A stretch of 55,662 bases of DNA from a virus: positions 1 through 55,662 of IMG/VR virus record IMGVR_UViG_3300010150_000023; one strand, written 5' to 3'. This document shows, piece by piece, positions 1 to 8,351 of the stretch (positions are counted from its first letter, which is position 1; each line of letters opens with the position of its first letter). A program made the translations under genes and the position numbers. The notes under the pieces were generated by a model. It did not search any database and was not told where the DNA came from. It saw nothing but the letters and a program-made list of their open reading frames with translations.

Positions 1-296
1 GCACCAGCCGAGACATTGGAAGTAGGTAATTGTTTATACACAAAGTACAATGGGCTCTGACCTTTCCCAACCTACGTCGACATCGCTGTTTCCAGCTACC
101 TCTCGCTTCGTTCCTATTGCTAAAGAGTTTTTATGTACTGTGTTTGTGTTTTTCGACTGCCAACATGCAATCTATATCAACTAGTGAGCCCAATTTGTTT
201 GGTGGCTTCCACACTCTGGTGTGTCAATCAATATGTACGTGTGCTTCTATACGAGAGCTTTTTCCACAGCGGTATTTTTAATCTGGCCCGCTAACC
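1..296. other. Left-edge region without a convincing gene
   Basis: No reading frame here looks like a real protein. An 83-codon plus-strand frame has no ribosome binding site, no recognisable motif and runs against the neighbouring operon. Small potential RNA structures are visible: GCTG-GAAA-CAGC on the minus strand (85-96), a 4-bp stem with a GNRA-type loop, and CACAC/GTGTG with a 4-nt loop (210-223). AGCGG/CCGCT at 268-272 and 288-292 form another weak inverted repeat just downstream of the GIY-YIG gene. No tRNA cloverleaf was found. It could be an untranslated RNA or simply the 3' flank of the minus-strand operon. Confidence 0.4.
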
Positions 297-746
297 TTAT
301 GTGTTGGAATGTTTTGCCTGTATGTGATGTTCTAGCAATGCCTGTTTTAGCTTGTCTGATCCGCCGACTCTAACATTGATGATACCATTATAGTATTCAT
401 CTGTTTCAAGTACTCGCCTGTCAAACTGCTCTCGTGCCTCTATGTAGGACATTTCGCCCCTACCTTTACATAGGTATAGTATTTCTCTTGTGAATTTGTC
501 TTCGCCTAGTTCAGCAACATCTGCATTTAGTCTATCACTGGATCCCCAGTAATCTCGCCAATCGCTTTCTTTGGTGCCGCGTCTCTTATTTTTCTTGCCT
601 TTTAGTGGTGGCTTAGTAGTTTTAAACTTTGCTAGTTTCTTGCCTATGTATTTTTGATCTGTAGTGGTATTTGTGATAAGATAAACAAAACCTTCGTATT
701 CGTCCGGTATGTTTTCTACCTCTTTGCCTTGATAAGTCCACTTCAT
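297..746 (-). CDS. GIY-YIG nuclease domain protein, Seg/homing-endonuclease-like
   Basis: A 149-residue protein with a GIY-YIG nuclease core. The first motif is VYLI (near residue 22) and the second YIGKK (near 33). A basic stretch KGKKNKRRGTKESDW follows, then a conserved Glu in YIEAREQF and an Asn in YYNGIIN, which fit the metal-binding Glu and the closing Asn of the family. In T4-like phages such proteins are often free-standing homing endonucleases, though many are small conserved proteins of unproven activity. It is the last gene of the gp47-gp46 operon, 11 nt after the preceding small gene, so it is free-standing rather than inside an intron. The nuclease fold is well supported; the biological role is inference. 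Confidence 0.7.
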   Translation of the reverse strand: MKWTYQGKEVENIPDEYEGFVYLITNTTTDQKYIGKKLAKFKTTKPPLKGKKNKRRGTKESDWRDYWGSSDRLNADVAELGEDKFTREILYLCKGRGEMSYIEAREQFDRRVLETDEYYNGIINVRVGGSDKLKQALLEHHIQAKHSNT

Positions 747-757
747 AGTGATACTTA

Positions 758-967
758 TTACTTGCCTTGTTTTTCTGCCTGTTTCTTGGTTTGATACGTT
801 TCGTGTATCTCGTCCATTCTTGTTTTTGCAAGACTTCTAATTTCTCTTAGCCAGCGTCTGCTACTAGCATGAGTTCTGTGTGATTTACGAGACTCATAAG
901 CCTCGTTAGATTTAAAGTACTCCATGTAAGCCTTAGTTAACTTGTCATGTGTATCGTCGTCTATCAT
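758..967 (-). CDS. Small basic conserved phage protein
   Basis: A 69-residue protein rich in Lys, Arg, Glu and His, predicted to be mostly helical (for example RRWLREIRSLAKTRMDEI). Its start codon overlaps the gp46 stop as ATGA, so the two are probably translationally coupled. The position directly after gp46 suggests an accessory to DNA recombination or DNA binding. Small histone-like basic proteins are known in marine T4-like phages and this may be one, but no diagnostic motif is visible. The coding call is strong from the overlap and operon position; the function is unknown. Confidence 0.6.
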   Translation of the reverse strand: MIDDDTHDKLTKAYMEYFKSNEAYESRKSHRTHASSRRWLREIRSLAKTRMDEIHETYQTKKQAEKQGK

Positions 968-2733
968 TCCACTACTTCTACATCATTTTCATAACTTGTA
1001 AAACCGTTCTCTTTAACAACTTTTAGTATTGTGTTTACTCGACCTACAAGTTCGTCTTTGTGACTAATTAAATAAATGTTCTTTTCACGTTCACGTGCCA
1101 TCTTCTTAAGAACACTTAATGAACTTTCTACACCTGCTGTATCCATACCACTATCAATTAACTCGTCTATAAACAATAAGTTAATATTCTGATATAAACT
1201 TTCCCAAACATCTCTAAATGCAAACGACAAACCTAATATAAGTCTATTACGTTCACCTCTTGATAAGTTATCAAAGTCTAAGTCCTGTCCTAGTTGTGTA
1301 ATTTCAACAACCAAGTCGTTTTGGAATACAACTTGATGCGGTAATCCTAATCTATCAAGATAGTATGTAAGCCTGTTGTTTAGATACATTAAATTTTGTT
1401 CGATAATTTTTTTACGTATAAAACTGTCTTTGTTTGTTAATAGTTTTAACATAAAGTCTTGATGTTCTTTGTATGTTGTAAGTTCGTTTACAGGTGTCCA
1501 ATCAATTTCTTGTATTGCACTTTCACTAAGTTCATTAATTTGTGCTTCATACGGATCTTCTTCATTTTTCTTCGACTCATATGCCTGTTTTAAACTATCA
1601 ACATTTTGTCTATGTTCATATGCTTCTTTAGCAGTATCATAAAACACACTAGGCTTACCATTGATATCACCAATGTCATTTAAGCCTTTTGTAACCTCTA
1701 AAAGTTTATCACTTACTTCTTTTTGATATGCAGTTGCATCTTCAAGTTCTTTTTGTTTTTTAGTTTCAATTTCTTTTTTCTTATCTGCATGAAGTTCTTG
1801 ACCACAAGTATAACATTTAGCATCTTCTAAATCTGCAATATCTTTAGTTAACTTATTAACACTTTTATCAGAACGTTGTAGTGCAGGCTCTAATGTACTA
1901 AGCTCTTTTTTAAGGGCTAAAATAGCATTATTATGTTCATTCCAATTAGACAGTTTTTCATGTGATTCTAATTCAGCTTCAATGTCTAAATGTTCTAATT
2001 CGCTGATAGCTTCCTTTAGTTTTACTGTATCAGTAGTGCGTTTTGCAAGCCATGCTTTTTGATTGCTTTGTAAACTTGCAATAGTTGACTCAATTTTACT
2101 ATTAGCAGTTTGTGTTGCTTCAATTCTTAGTGTTTCTTGTGTAATTGCATCTTTAGTATTGCGAACTTGTTCTTTTAAATTGTCCGCTTTTTCACTAAGG
2201 ATAGTAATACCAAGTAATTGTTCAATAATTGCACGTTGATCGTTAACACGCATACTTAAAAACGGCTCAGAATATGTGTTTAATGCAACAATATGCTTAA
2301 ACATATCGTGACTCATACCTAGTAAATCGTTCAAATATTCCTGTGTTTTACGACTATCACCTTGCGATTCGTCATCTATTTGTTCTTCATTATTAATAAA
2401 AAACTTAAAAAATGTCGGAGATCTGCCACGTTCTATTTTATACTGTATATTGTCCTTTTCAAAGTCAAGCGAAACAACCATACCTTTGCTATTAGTCTTA
2501 TTAATAAGGTTGTTACGTTTAATGTTTGTAAGTGCAGTACCATATAATGCATAACTTAGTGCATTAATAATTGTTGTTTTACCAGTACCATTACGTGAAC
2601 CACTATCGTCACCACCTTGATCTAAGTTCTCACCTAGCACAAGTGTAAGTTTTGCTTTATTGAAGTCTACAGCTTGGGTCTGATTGCCCACACTCATAAA
2701 GTTCTTTACGGTTAAATCTTTAATACGTATCAT
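964..2733 (-). CDS. 46: gp46 recombination endonuclease subunit (SbcC/Rad50-like ATPase)
   Basis: A 589-residue SMC-type ATPase that with gp47 forms the nuclease resecting DNA ends for recombination-dependent replication. The Walker A motif GSRNGTGKTT is at residues 45-54. A long coiled coil (about 180-420) is interrupted by the zinc hook CYTC at 307-310. The ABC signature LSRGERNRL is at 490-498, Walker B LLFIDE at 519-524 and the H-loop Ser-His at 558-559. All motifs expected of an active Rad50-like subunit are present, and the length is close to T4 gp46. The start overlaps the end of gp47 (ATGA), which fits production of the two subunits in fixed ratio from the promoter at 3768-3796. Confidence 0.96.
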   Translation of the reverse strand: MIRIKDLTVKNFMSVGNQTQAVDFNKAKLTLVLGENLDQGGDDSGSRNGTGKTTIINALSYALYGTALTNIKRNNLINKTNSKGMVVSLDFEKDNIQYKIERGRSPTFFKFFINNEEQIDDESQGDSRKTQEYLNDLLGMSHDMFKHIVALNTYSEPFLSMRVNDQRAIIEQLLGITILSEKADNLKEQVRNTKDAITQETLRIEATQTANSKIESTIASLQSNQKAWLAKRTTDTVKLKEAISELEHLDIEAELESHEKLSNWNEHNNAILALKKELSTLEPALQRSDKSVNKLTKDIADLEDAKCYTCGQELHADKKKEIETKKQKELEDATAYQKEVSDKLLEVTKGLNDIGDINGKPSVFYDTAKEAYEHRQNVDSLKQAYESKKNEEDPYEAQINELSESAIQEIDWTPVNELTTYKEHQDFMLKLLTNKDSFIRKKIIEQNLMYLNNRLTYYLDRLGLPHQVVFQNDLVVEITQLGQDLDFDNLSRGERNRLILGLSFAFRDVWESLYQNINLLFIDELIDSGMDTAGVESSLSVLKKMAREREKNIYLISHKDELVGRVNTILKVVKENGFTSYENDVEVVE

Positions 2734-3740
2734 AAGTCGTTATAAATGTCCATCAGCATTTTCTTGTTAAAATTGTTTGTGTCAATTTCTGCGATTTCTT
2801 TAGATACAATTTCGTCAACTGTTTCAAATTGAGTAATATCTAAATCTGTTGTAATTTCTTCTTCTTGCTTTTGCGGTATTAATGTAATTTCTCTACAACC
2901 GTGTTTTGAGATATAGTTCTCTTTGATAAACTGTGCTTCTTCATAACTTACAGGTAAGTCAAGTGTTACTCGCAAATACATTTTAGGCTTTATTATATCG
3001 CTATCTGGATCTAATAGTTGCGAAAGTTTTACTGTGCGATATTTAGGACAGTTCCACCAGTTAATATATTGCGGTTCTAAATCATTTTCACGATCAAGTA
3101 TCATCATACCACGTTCGTCATCCCATGCATCTGCATAGTTGTGCGGAAACGCATTACCAATGTAATGTATTTTACCCTGTACTTGACGTTTGTGGAAATG
3201 TCCACTAAACACATATTCTTGATGTTTAAAATGTTGCGGTTTTAAGTCACCATGGTCGGGCATTTTTACAAGTGCGTTCATATAAAAACTAGGAAGTTCA
3301 AAGTGACCAAACATATACTTGGATTTTACCTTTTCAATCTTCTTCCATTCTTCGCCGACTAACCACGGAACTAATGTAACATCTTCTTCAGTGTACATTT
3401 CGTCAACTATAGTAATACCTGGAATATGCTTACCAAAAATAGTTGAACTTACGTCACGTTTGTCTTTGTAATATAAGTCGTGGTTACCAACAAACATATA
3501 AAACTTTTCAAATGCCGCACCTAGTTTTTCTAGACTGCGAATAGTTGCATCCATAGTTGTAAGATTTAAACTGTTTCTATTGTGATGCCAATCACCACAG
3601 AAGATACCAGTTTCACAACCGTTTTCTTTTGCTTGCTCTATATACCAATCAACAAACTCTTCACAGTCTAGATTGTGTACTTTACTATTGCCTTTTAAGC
3701 CGAAATGTATATCGGTAAAAACTGCCGCTTTTTTAAACAA
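2730..3740 (-). CDS. 47: gp47 recombination endonuclease subunit (SbcD/Mre11-like)
   Basis: A 336-residue calcineurin-like phosphoesterase, nuclease partner of gp46. Metal-binding motifs are in order: DIH at 10-12, GDWHH at 49-53, GNHD at 85-88, GHFE at 145-148 and GHFHKRQ at 180-186, the complete set for a two-metal Mre11 active site. The C-terminal third probably forms the capping and gp46-binding region. A near-consensus sigma70 promoter sits 28-56 bases upstream, and a GGAG ribosome binding site lies in the short leader. The gene ends in a 4-base overlap with gp46. Confidence 0.96.
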   Translation of the reverse strand: MFKKAAVFTDIHFGLKGNSKVHNLDCEEFVDWYIEQAKENGCETGIFCGDWHHNRNSLNLTTMDATIRSLEKLGAAFEKFYMFVGNHDLYYKDKRDVSSTIFGKHIPGITIVDEMYTEEDVTLVPWLVGEEWKKIEKVKSKYMFGHFELPSFYMNALVKMPDHGDLKPQHFKHQEYVFSGHFHKRQVQGKIHYIGNAFPHNYADAWDDERGMMILDRENDLEPQYINWWNCPKYRTVKLSQLLDPDSDIIKPKMYLRVTLDLPVSYEEAQFIKENYISKHGCREITLIPQKQEEEITTDLDITQFETVDEIVSKEIAEIDTNNFNKKMLMDIYNDL

Positions 3741-3767
3741 AATGAGATCTCCATATTTGTACTAAAC

Positions 3768-3796
3768 ATAATACTATCTTTTGCACTCAAGGTCAA
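3768..3796 (-). promoter_or_regulatory. Sigma70-type early promoter for gp47-gp46
   Basis: TTGACC (3796-3791), 17-base spacer, TATTAT (3773-3768) on the minus strand. The -35 element overlaps the stop codon of gp55 (GGTTGACC), so the promoter is embedded in the end of the upstream gene and gives gp47/gp46 transcription independent of the gp55 promoter. Confidence 0.75.
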
Positions 3797-4641
3797 CCTT
3801 TTTTGGTTGTCTGAGCCGCATTGATTTTTGCTGTTTCACGCTTCATTGAAGCTTCCCATTCTGCGTTGTGCTGTCTAGTATAACTTGGATTCATGTCATT
3901 CATTTCTAAGATGTCGTCTCTAATGTTTTGGTTACGTTTTTCAAGGTTAATAACTCGTACAAATGAGTTTGTAACGGCGGCTGTATAATAAGCAAATGGA
4001 TTGTTGGACTTTGATTCGTCAAATTGTAGTCCAATCTGTGCTAATTGTAGTATTGCCTGTCCTCGCATTTCGTCATTATACGTATATCCACGTACATTGC
4101 CTCTAGTTGCATATCGTTCACACAATTTAATCCACATACGAGCAAGTTCGTTTGTTGCCTTTGCATGTTTCATACTAAAATAACCATTTTCCATACCGCC
4201 AACCCAATGACTTTTGCCAACTACAACAAGTTCTCCGTCTTCGTTAAACTTATAATGTTGAAAAGGTGGAAAATTTAGTTTTACTTTTGTATCTGCTATT
4301 GTTTTAGGATTCTTTTTACGTCCAGGCTCTTCAGGTATATGGTCAAATGTCATAATTCTAAAAATTAAGTCTTCTTTTTCCATCTTTCTGTAGTCAATTT
4401 CGCACTGTGCTAGTTTAACTTTCTCTCCAGCTAGTTTACGAGCTTCAAAATCTAAGTGTTGCAGTCTTTTTGCCTTGTTTCTTTTTGCTTCTGCAACAGT
4501 ACGGATGTTTACTTTGTCTAAATCAGTTAGTATGATGTCATATTGATTGAATTCGGGCTCCATGAAACTACAAAACTGTGATTTAGACTTGTGAATCTGT
4601 TTTAGCATATCTTTGTTATTAAGATAATTTACTTTTCTCAT
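3793..4641 (-). CDS. 55: gp55 sigma factor for late transcription
   Basis: A 282-residue homologue of T4 gp55, the small sigma-like subunit that directs host RNA polymerase to late promoters. The N-terminus (KVNYLNNKDML) resembles T4's YNYVNNKELL. The sigma region-2-like core is near 190-250: DEMRGQAILQLAQIGLQFDE, then NNPFAYYTAAVTNSFVRVI. It is about 100 residues longer than T4 gp55 (185); the extra length lies between the N-terminal motif and the core (about 60-185) and is rich in Lys and Glu. Its own promoter is a perfect sigma70 consensus (4665-4693), and GGAG precedes the ATG. The family call is strong; the role of the insertion is unknown. Confidence 0.9.
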   Translation of the reverse strand: MRKVNYLNNKDMLKQIHKSKSQFCSFMEPEFNQYDIILTDLDKVNIRTVAEAKRNKAKRLQHLDFEARKLAGEKVKLAQCEIDYRKMEKEDLIFRIMTFDHIPEEPGRKKNPKTIADTKVKLNFPPFQHYKFNEDGELVVVGKSHWVGGMENGYFSMKHAKATNELARMWIKLCERYATRGNVRGYTYNDEMRGQAILQLAQIGLQFDESKSNNPFAYYTAAVTNSFVRVINLEKRNQNIRDDILEMNDMNPSYTRQHNAEWEASMKRETAKINAAQTTKKG

Positions 4642-4664
4642 ATATTTCTCCAGGTTATTACTCT

Positions 4665-4693
4665 ATTATAAACTACATACTTAATTTTGTCAA
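4665..4693 (-). promoter_or_regulatory. Perfect consensus sigma70 promoter for gp55
   Basis: TTGACA (4693-4688), 17-base spacer, TATAAT (4670-4665) on the minus strand, reading into gp55. It is an exact consensus match and therefore a likely strong early promoter using unmodified host holoenzyme. Confidence 0.85.
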
Positions 4694-4701
4694 CTAAATA
4701 C
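4694..4701 (+). promoter_or_regulatory. Late promoter motif for the baseplate block (CTAAATAC)
   Basis: CTAAATAC resembles the T4 late -10 box TATAAATA. It lies 15 bases before the gp48 start, with a strong ribosome binding site (AGGAG, 4706-4710) between. It directly abuts the -35 element of the divergent gp55 promoter. Confidence 0.6.
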
Positions 4702-4716
4702 TTGTAGGAGAGTGAA

Positions 4717-5568
4717 ATGAATTTAAAAAAGATAGTCCAATCCAATGTTAGCAACTTTCAAGAGTCTATTGAAAATACTGTCAAGTCCACTGCAACTAAT
4801 TTTGCAAACTCGGCACTTGAAAACGTATTAGGCGGCGGTGCCGCAGGTATTTTGAAAAGTCTTTTAAAAGGACCTAGCTCAATACCACCAACGGGCTCTG
4901 GCGCACAGGCAACAGACGGTGCCGCAACCAACGACTGGCGTGTACGGTTAAGTATTCCTCCAAGTATGGTTGACGGTAATGAAATGTTTAAACCTCTCGT
5001 TGAGACAAATGGACTAGTATTTCCATATACTCCTACAATATTAGTACAACATACGGCCAATTATGACGCGATGCATCCTACACATAGTAATTATCCGTTC
5101 CCCCAGTATCAGAACAGCCAAATTGAAGATATCGTAATTACAGGTGACTTTTTTGTAGAAAATGCTAAAGATGCGCAGTATTGGGTAGCAATGACACACT
5201 TTTTACGTAGTGTAACAAAAATGGACTACGGTCAAGGTAAGAATGCCGGTGCTCCGCCACCATTAATATTTTTAAACGGGTATGGAGATTTTGTATTTCC
5301 AAATGTTCCAGTAGTTGTTAGAAACTTTACTTTTGATTTGCCAGCAGACGTTGACTATATTAAAACACAAGCAACAGGTGATATAGAAACAGGTCCAACT
5401 ACTAAAGATCCAAAAGGTAAAGCAGGTTGGGTACCAACACAATCTCAAGTATCAATCACAGTTGCTCCTGTTTACTCAAGAGCAAAAACTTCACAGTTTA
5501 ATTTAGACAAATTTGTAAAAGGTCAGTATCTTGGAACTCAAGGTAACAACGGTGGAGGGTTTATTTAA
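4717..5568 (+). CDS. 48: gp48-like baseplate tail-tube cap protein
   Basis: A 283-residue virion protein, first gene of the late plus-strand block. In T4, gp48 sits on the baseplate hub and seeds tail-tube assembly. The N-terminal 65 residues are helical and low in complexity. The folded part starts at DWRVRLSIPPSM, with FPYTPTILVQHTANYD and a conserved block DIVITGDFFVENAKDAQYW. Identification rests on these motifs as I know them from marine T4-like phages and on synteny with gp53, gp5, gp25 and gp6 downstream. gp54 is the main alternative. T4 gp48 is longer (364). The start follows AGGAG at 7-base spacing; the stop overlaps the gp53 start (TAATG). Confidence 0.7.
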   Translation: MNLKKIVQSNVSNFQESIENTVKSTATNFANSALENVLGGGAAGILKSLLKGPSSIPPTGSGAQATDGAATNDWRVRLSIPPSMVDGNEMFKPLVETNGLVFPYTPTILVQHTANYDAMHPTHSNYPFPQYQNSQIEDIVITGDFFVENAKDAQYWVAMTHFLRSVTKMDYGQGKNAGAPPPLIFLNGYGDFVFPNVPVVVRNFTFDLPADVDYIKTQATGDIETGPTTKDPKGKAGWVPTQSQVSITVAPVYSRAKTSQFNLDKFVKGQYLGTQGNNGGGFI

Positions 5569-5870
5569 TGGCACGTTATAGTGAAATGAGTCCTTGGGGT
5601 AAAACACGAATAGTAAACAAAGACTATTTGAATGTATTAGAAATTAGACCAGTACCTCAGTCAGACGATGATGTATTATATGAAATACAACCACAGTTTA
5701 CACATAGACCAGATTTATTAGCGTATTCTGTATACGGTAGCTCAAAACTATGGTGGGTGTTTGCACAAAGAAACATGGATGTATTAAAAGATCCGGTATA
5801 TGATTTAGTTGCAGGCGCAAAAATTTACTTACCAAGAGCAGACACATTACAAAAGTACTTAGGTTACTAG
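5568..5870 (+). CDS. 53: gp53 baseplate wedge subunit
   Basis: A 100-residue protein with the conserved motif RPDLLAYSVYGSSKLWWVFA followed by QRNMDVLKDP and a C-terminal AGAKIYLP. This LysM-like pattern is typical of gp53 homologues in marine T4-like phages and of related tail X-type proteins. In T4, gp53 joins wedges into the hexagonal baseplate. T4 gp53 is about twice as long, so this is the compact form. The start overlaps the previous stop as TAATG, indicating coupled translation. Confidence 0.75.
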   Translation: MARYSEMSPWGKTRIVNKDYLNVLEIRPVPQSDDDVLYEIQPQFTHRPDLLAYSVYGSSKLWWVFAQRNMDVLKDPVYDLVAGAKIYLPRADTLQKYLGY

Positions 5871-5873
5871 AGT

Positions 5874-8351
5874 ATGGCAAATACTAGACTAACAAAATCT
5901 GTAATAGATGCACAACTACAAAAGTCTGTAGGCAAAGGACAAGATCTTTTAAGTACAGCCTCTAGTTATGCTTCATTTGGTGTAGATCAGATGAAAGGGT
6001 TAGTAAGTGATGCTAGTTTAAAAGTTATAGACGCGGCTAAGAATGGTGTAACAGATACTCTTACTGGTGCAACAGCAGGTGTTAGTGCCGCTTCGACAGG
6101 TAAAATAACTTTTGATGAAATGTTATCAAACTTGCAAGAGTCACTTAAGAATTTACCAGCATTAGGTAAAACTGAAAATCAACTAAAAAGATATGCAACA
6201 TACAATTATAATATTACACTTGCTTGTTTAACAGTTAACGAAATAAATTTTCCAGATACAACATATAGAATATCTCCTCCGCAAGTAACAGTTTTAAGAT
6301 CAGGTGGTGGCGCTCCTGGAAAAGCAATGACAGCATACGAAAGTAGCGATGCTCAGTTAGAATATTACATTGATAATTTAGTAATGAATAGCGTAATTGC
6401 GCCAACTAGTAAAACACGTACCTCAAATGCTACTGTACAAAGTTTTACTGTACATGAACCTTATAGTATGGGACTGTTCCTACAAACTTTAATGATTGCG
6501 GCAAACAAAGCAGGACATGCAGACTATCTTAAAGCACCGTTTGCATTAATAATTGAGTTTAGAGGATATGACGACAACGGAAATATACTTGATACAGGAT
6601 CAACAACACGACGAGTATTTCCTATTAAAATTGCTAAGATGGATTTTGATGTAAATGGTTCAGGTAGTTCATATAATATTAGATCACATGCTTGGAACGA
6701 AAGTGCATTAACAATGGTTTCTCAGCATACAAAAACTGATACAATTATAACAGGCGATTCAGTACAAGAACTTTTACAAGGTGGTCCTGAAAGTTTAACT
6801 GGTATTATTAATAGACGTAATAGCGAAGCGGCAAAAGCACTTAACACAATTAATAAAGATGAATATTTTATTATGTTTCCGCCACAACTTGTAAGTAGTC
6901 TTGGACTAGGAAACAAAGCAGATACGCCAGGCGAAAATAAAGCGGCTATGAAAGAAATAGAGTTTTATAAAAAACTAACAGGCGGATCCTTTGAGACTTT
7001 ATTAGACTATGAAGAAGATGCCGCTAAAGAAACTATAGAATCATACATTAATTTACAGCCGGGTAATAATAACCTATCAGCAGTTATAAAGCGTATAGCA
7101 GATAATAAAGATGTTGCAAACGATATAGGTAAAGGCACAATAGCACGTTCAATGGCAACGGGTGGTGCTGTACCGTTTGGTAGAGAAGCATTTTCAAATG
7201 ATCCAGACACTGATGTTTTTAATTCAGATCGTGTAACAATATCTAATAGTTTTAGAACATTACAGTTTCCGCAGTCAACAAGTATAGAACAAATAATTGA
7301 AGAAGTAGTTATATTAAGTACCTATGCAAAAGATGCCGCAGTTGAAGTTAAAGCAGACGCAGACGGAATGGTAGATTGGTTTAGAGTACATACTCAAACT
7401 TTTTTAGTACCAGACGAAGATGTAAGATCAAAGACAGGCGAGAATCCAAAAGTATTTGTTTATGCAGTTGTGCCTTACAAAGTACATAGCAGTATCTTTA
7501 GTAATGCAACACAGCCATCAGTTGGAATTCAAAAGAGAGTATCACAAGCGGCAAAAGAATACAATTACATATACACTGGTAAGAATGATGATATTATAGA
7601 TTTTGAAATTAATTTCAATACATCATTCTTTACTGCATTAAGTTCTAACTATAACGGTTCAGGCGATTCTAAAAATGCAACAAAAGATTCTACTAATAAT
7701 CCAGGTAATCCTCACATAGCGGCCAAAGAAGGGTCTGCAGGAAACAATAGCTCTACTGGTAGTAAATCTCTTAAAGAGGATCCTAGTAGTAAAAATACAG
7801 GAACCGGAGGAGGTAATACTTTAGAAACTCCAGAAGTCCAAATTGCTAGATCATTTAATGAAGCTATAGTAAATAATGAGACTGACTTAGTAAGCATGGA
7901 CCTAACAGTATTAGGCGATCCATATTACCTTGCAGACAGCGGTCAAGGAAATTATAGTTCTCCCCCATTAACAAAAGCATATACTGCTGATGGAACAATG
8001 GACTATCAAAGATCTGAAGTAGAAGTAGTTGTAAATTTTAGAACACCTATTGACTATAACCAAACAGACGGATCAATGATATTCCCAGAAGATACTGTAC
8101 CAGTTAAATCATTTAGTGGATTGTATAAAGTGAACACAGTTGAAAATAAATTTGAAGGCGGAAAATTTATACAAGTACTTTCATTAATACGTAGAAATAA
8201 TCAAGAGTCAGATATTGGAATACCTGGTACTCCAGACAATACATCAGCAGTTGAAACAACAGATGAGAAAAAACCTAACGAAACTAAAAATAATCCAGAA
8301 TCAGTTACAGCTGAAACAACTACACCAACTAATACAGGGAATCCGCAGTAA
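5874..8351 (+). CDS. Baseplate hub protein, probably gp27-like
   Basis: An 825-residue structural protein between gp53 and gp5. The first 90 residues are helical and Ala/Ser-rich. The folded region contains YNITLACLTVNEINFP, a block around VHEPYSMGLFLQTLMIAANK, and a conserved motif AAKEYNYIYTGKNDDIIDFE near 560-580. The last 60 residues are rich in Thr, Glu, Asn and Pro and probably disordered. Its place directly before gp5 suggests the hub partner (T4 gp27, 391 residues), but it is twice that length and no unambiguous gp27 signature is visible. A large wedge-associated protein is the alternative. The stop overlaps the gp5 start (TAATG). Confidence 0.55.
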   Translation: MANTRLTKSVIDAQLQKSVGKGQDLLSTASSYASFGVDQMKGLVSDASLKVIDAAKNGVTDTLTGATAGVSAASTGKITFDEMLSNLQESLKNLPALGKTENQLKRYATYNYNITLACLTVNEINFPDTTYRISPPQVTVLRSGGGAPGKAMTAYESSDAQLEYYIDNLVMNSVIAPTSKTRTSNATVQSFTVHEPYSMGLFLQTLMIAANKAGHADYLKAPFALIIEFRGYDDNGNILDTGSTTRRVFPIKIAKMDFDVNGSGSSYNIRSHAWNESALTMVSQHTKTDTIITGDSVQELLQGGPESLTGIINRRNSEAAKALNTINKDEYFIMFPPQLVSSLGLGNKADTPGENKAAMKEIEFYKKLTGGSFETLLDYEEDAAKETIESYINLQPGNNNLSAVIKRIADNKDVANDIGKGTIARSMATGGAVPFGREAFSNDPDTDVFNSDRVTISNSFRTLQFPQSTSIEQIIEEVVILSTYAKDAAVEVKADADGMVDWFRVHTQTFLVPDEDVRSKTGENPKVFVYAVVPYKVHSSIFSNATQPSVGIQKRVSQAAKEYNYIYTGKNDDIIDFEINFNTSFFTALSSNYNGSGDSKNATKDSTNNPGNPHIAAKEGSAGNNSSTGSKSLKEDPSSKNTGTGGGNTLETPEVQIARSFNEAIVNNETDLVSMDLTVLGDPYYLADSGQGNYSSPPLTKAYTADGTMDYQRSEVEVVVNFRTPIDYNQTDGSMIFPEDTVPVKSFSGLYKVNTVENKFEGGKFIQVLSLIRRNNQESDIGIPGTPDNTSAVETTDEKKPNETKNNPESVTAETTTPTNTGNPQ

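Noticed and set aside
30-281. 83-codon plus-strand frame at the left edge
   Set aside because: No ribosome binding site, no motif, and opposite to the local operon. Composition looks like non-coding DNA.
297-746. GIY-YIG gene as part of a group I intron
   Set aside because: It begins 11 bases after an intact upstream gene, and neither clear intron core elements nor a split host gene are visible. The downstream side remains open because the window ends.
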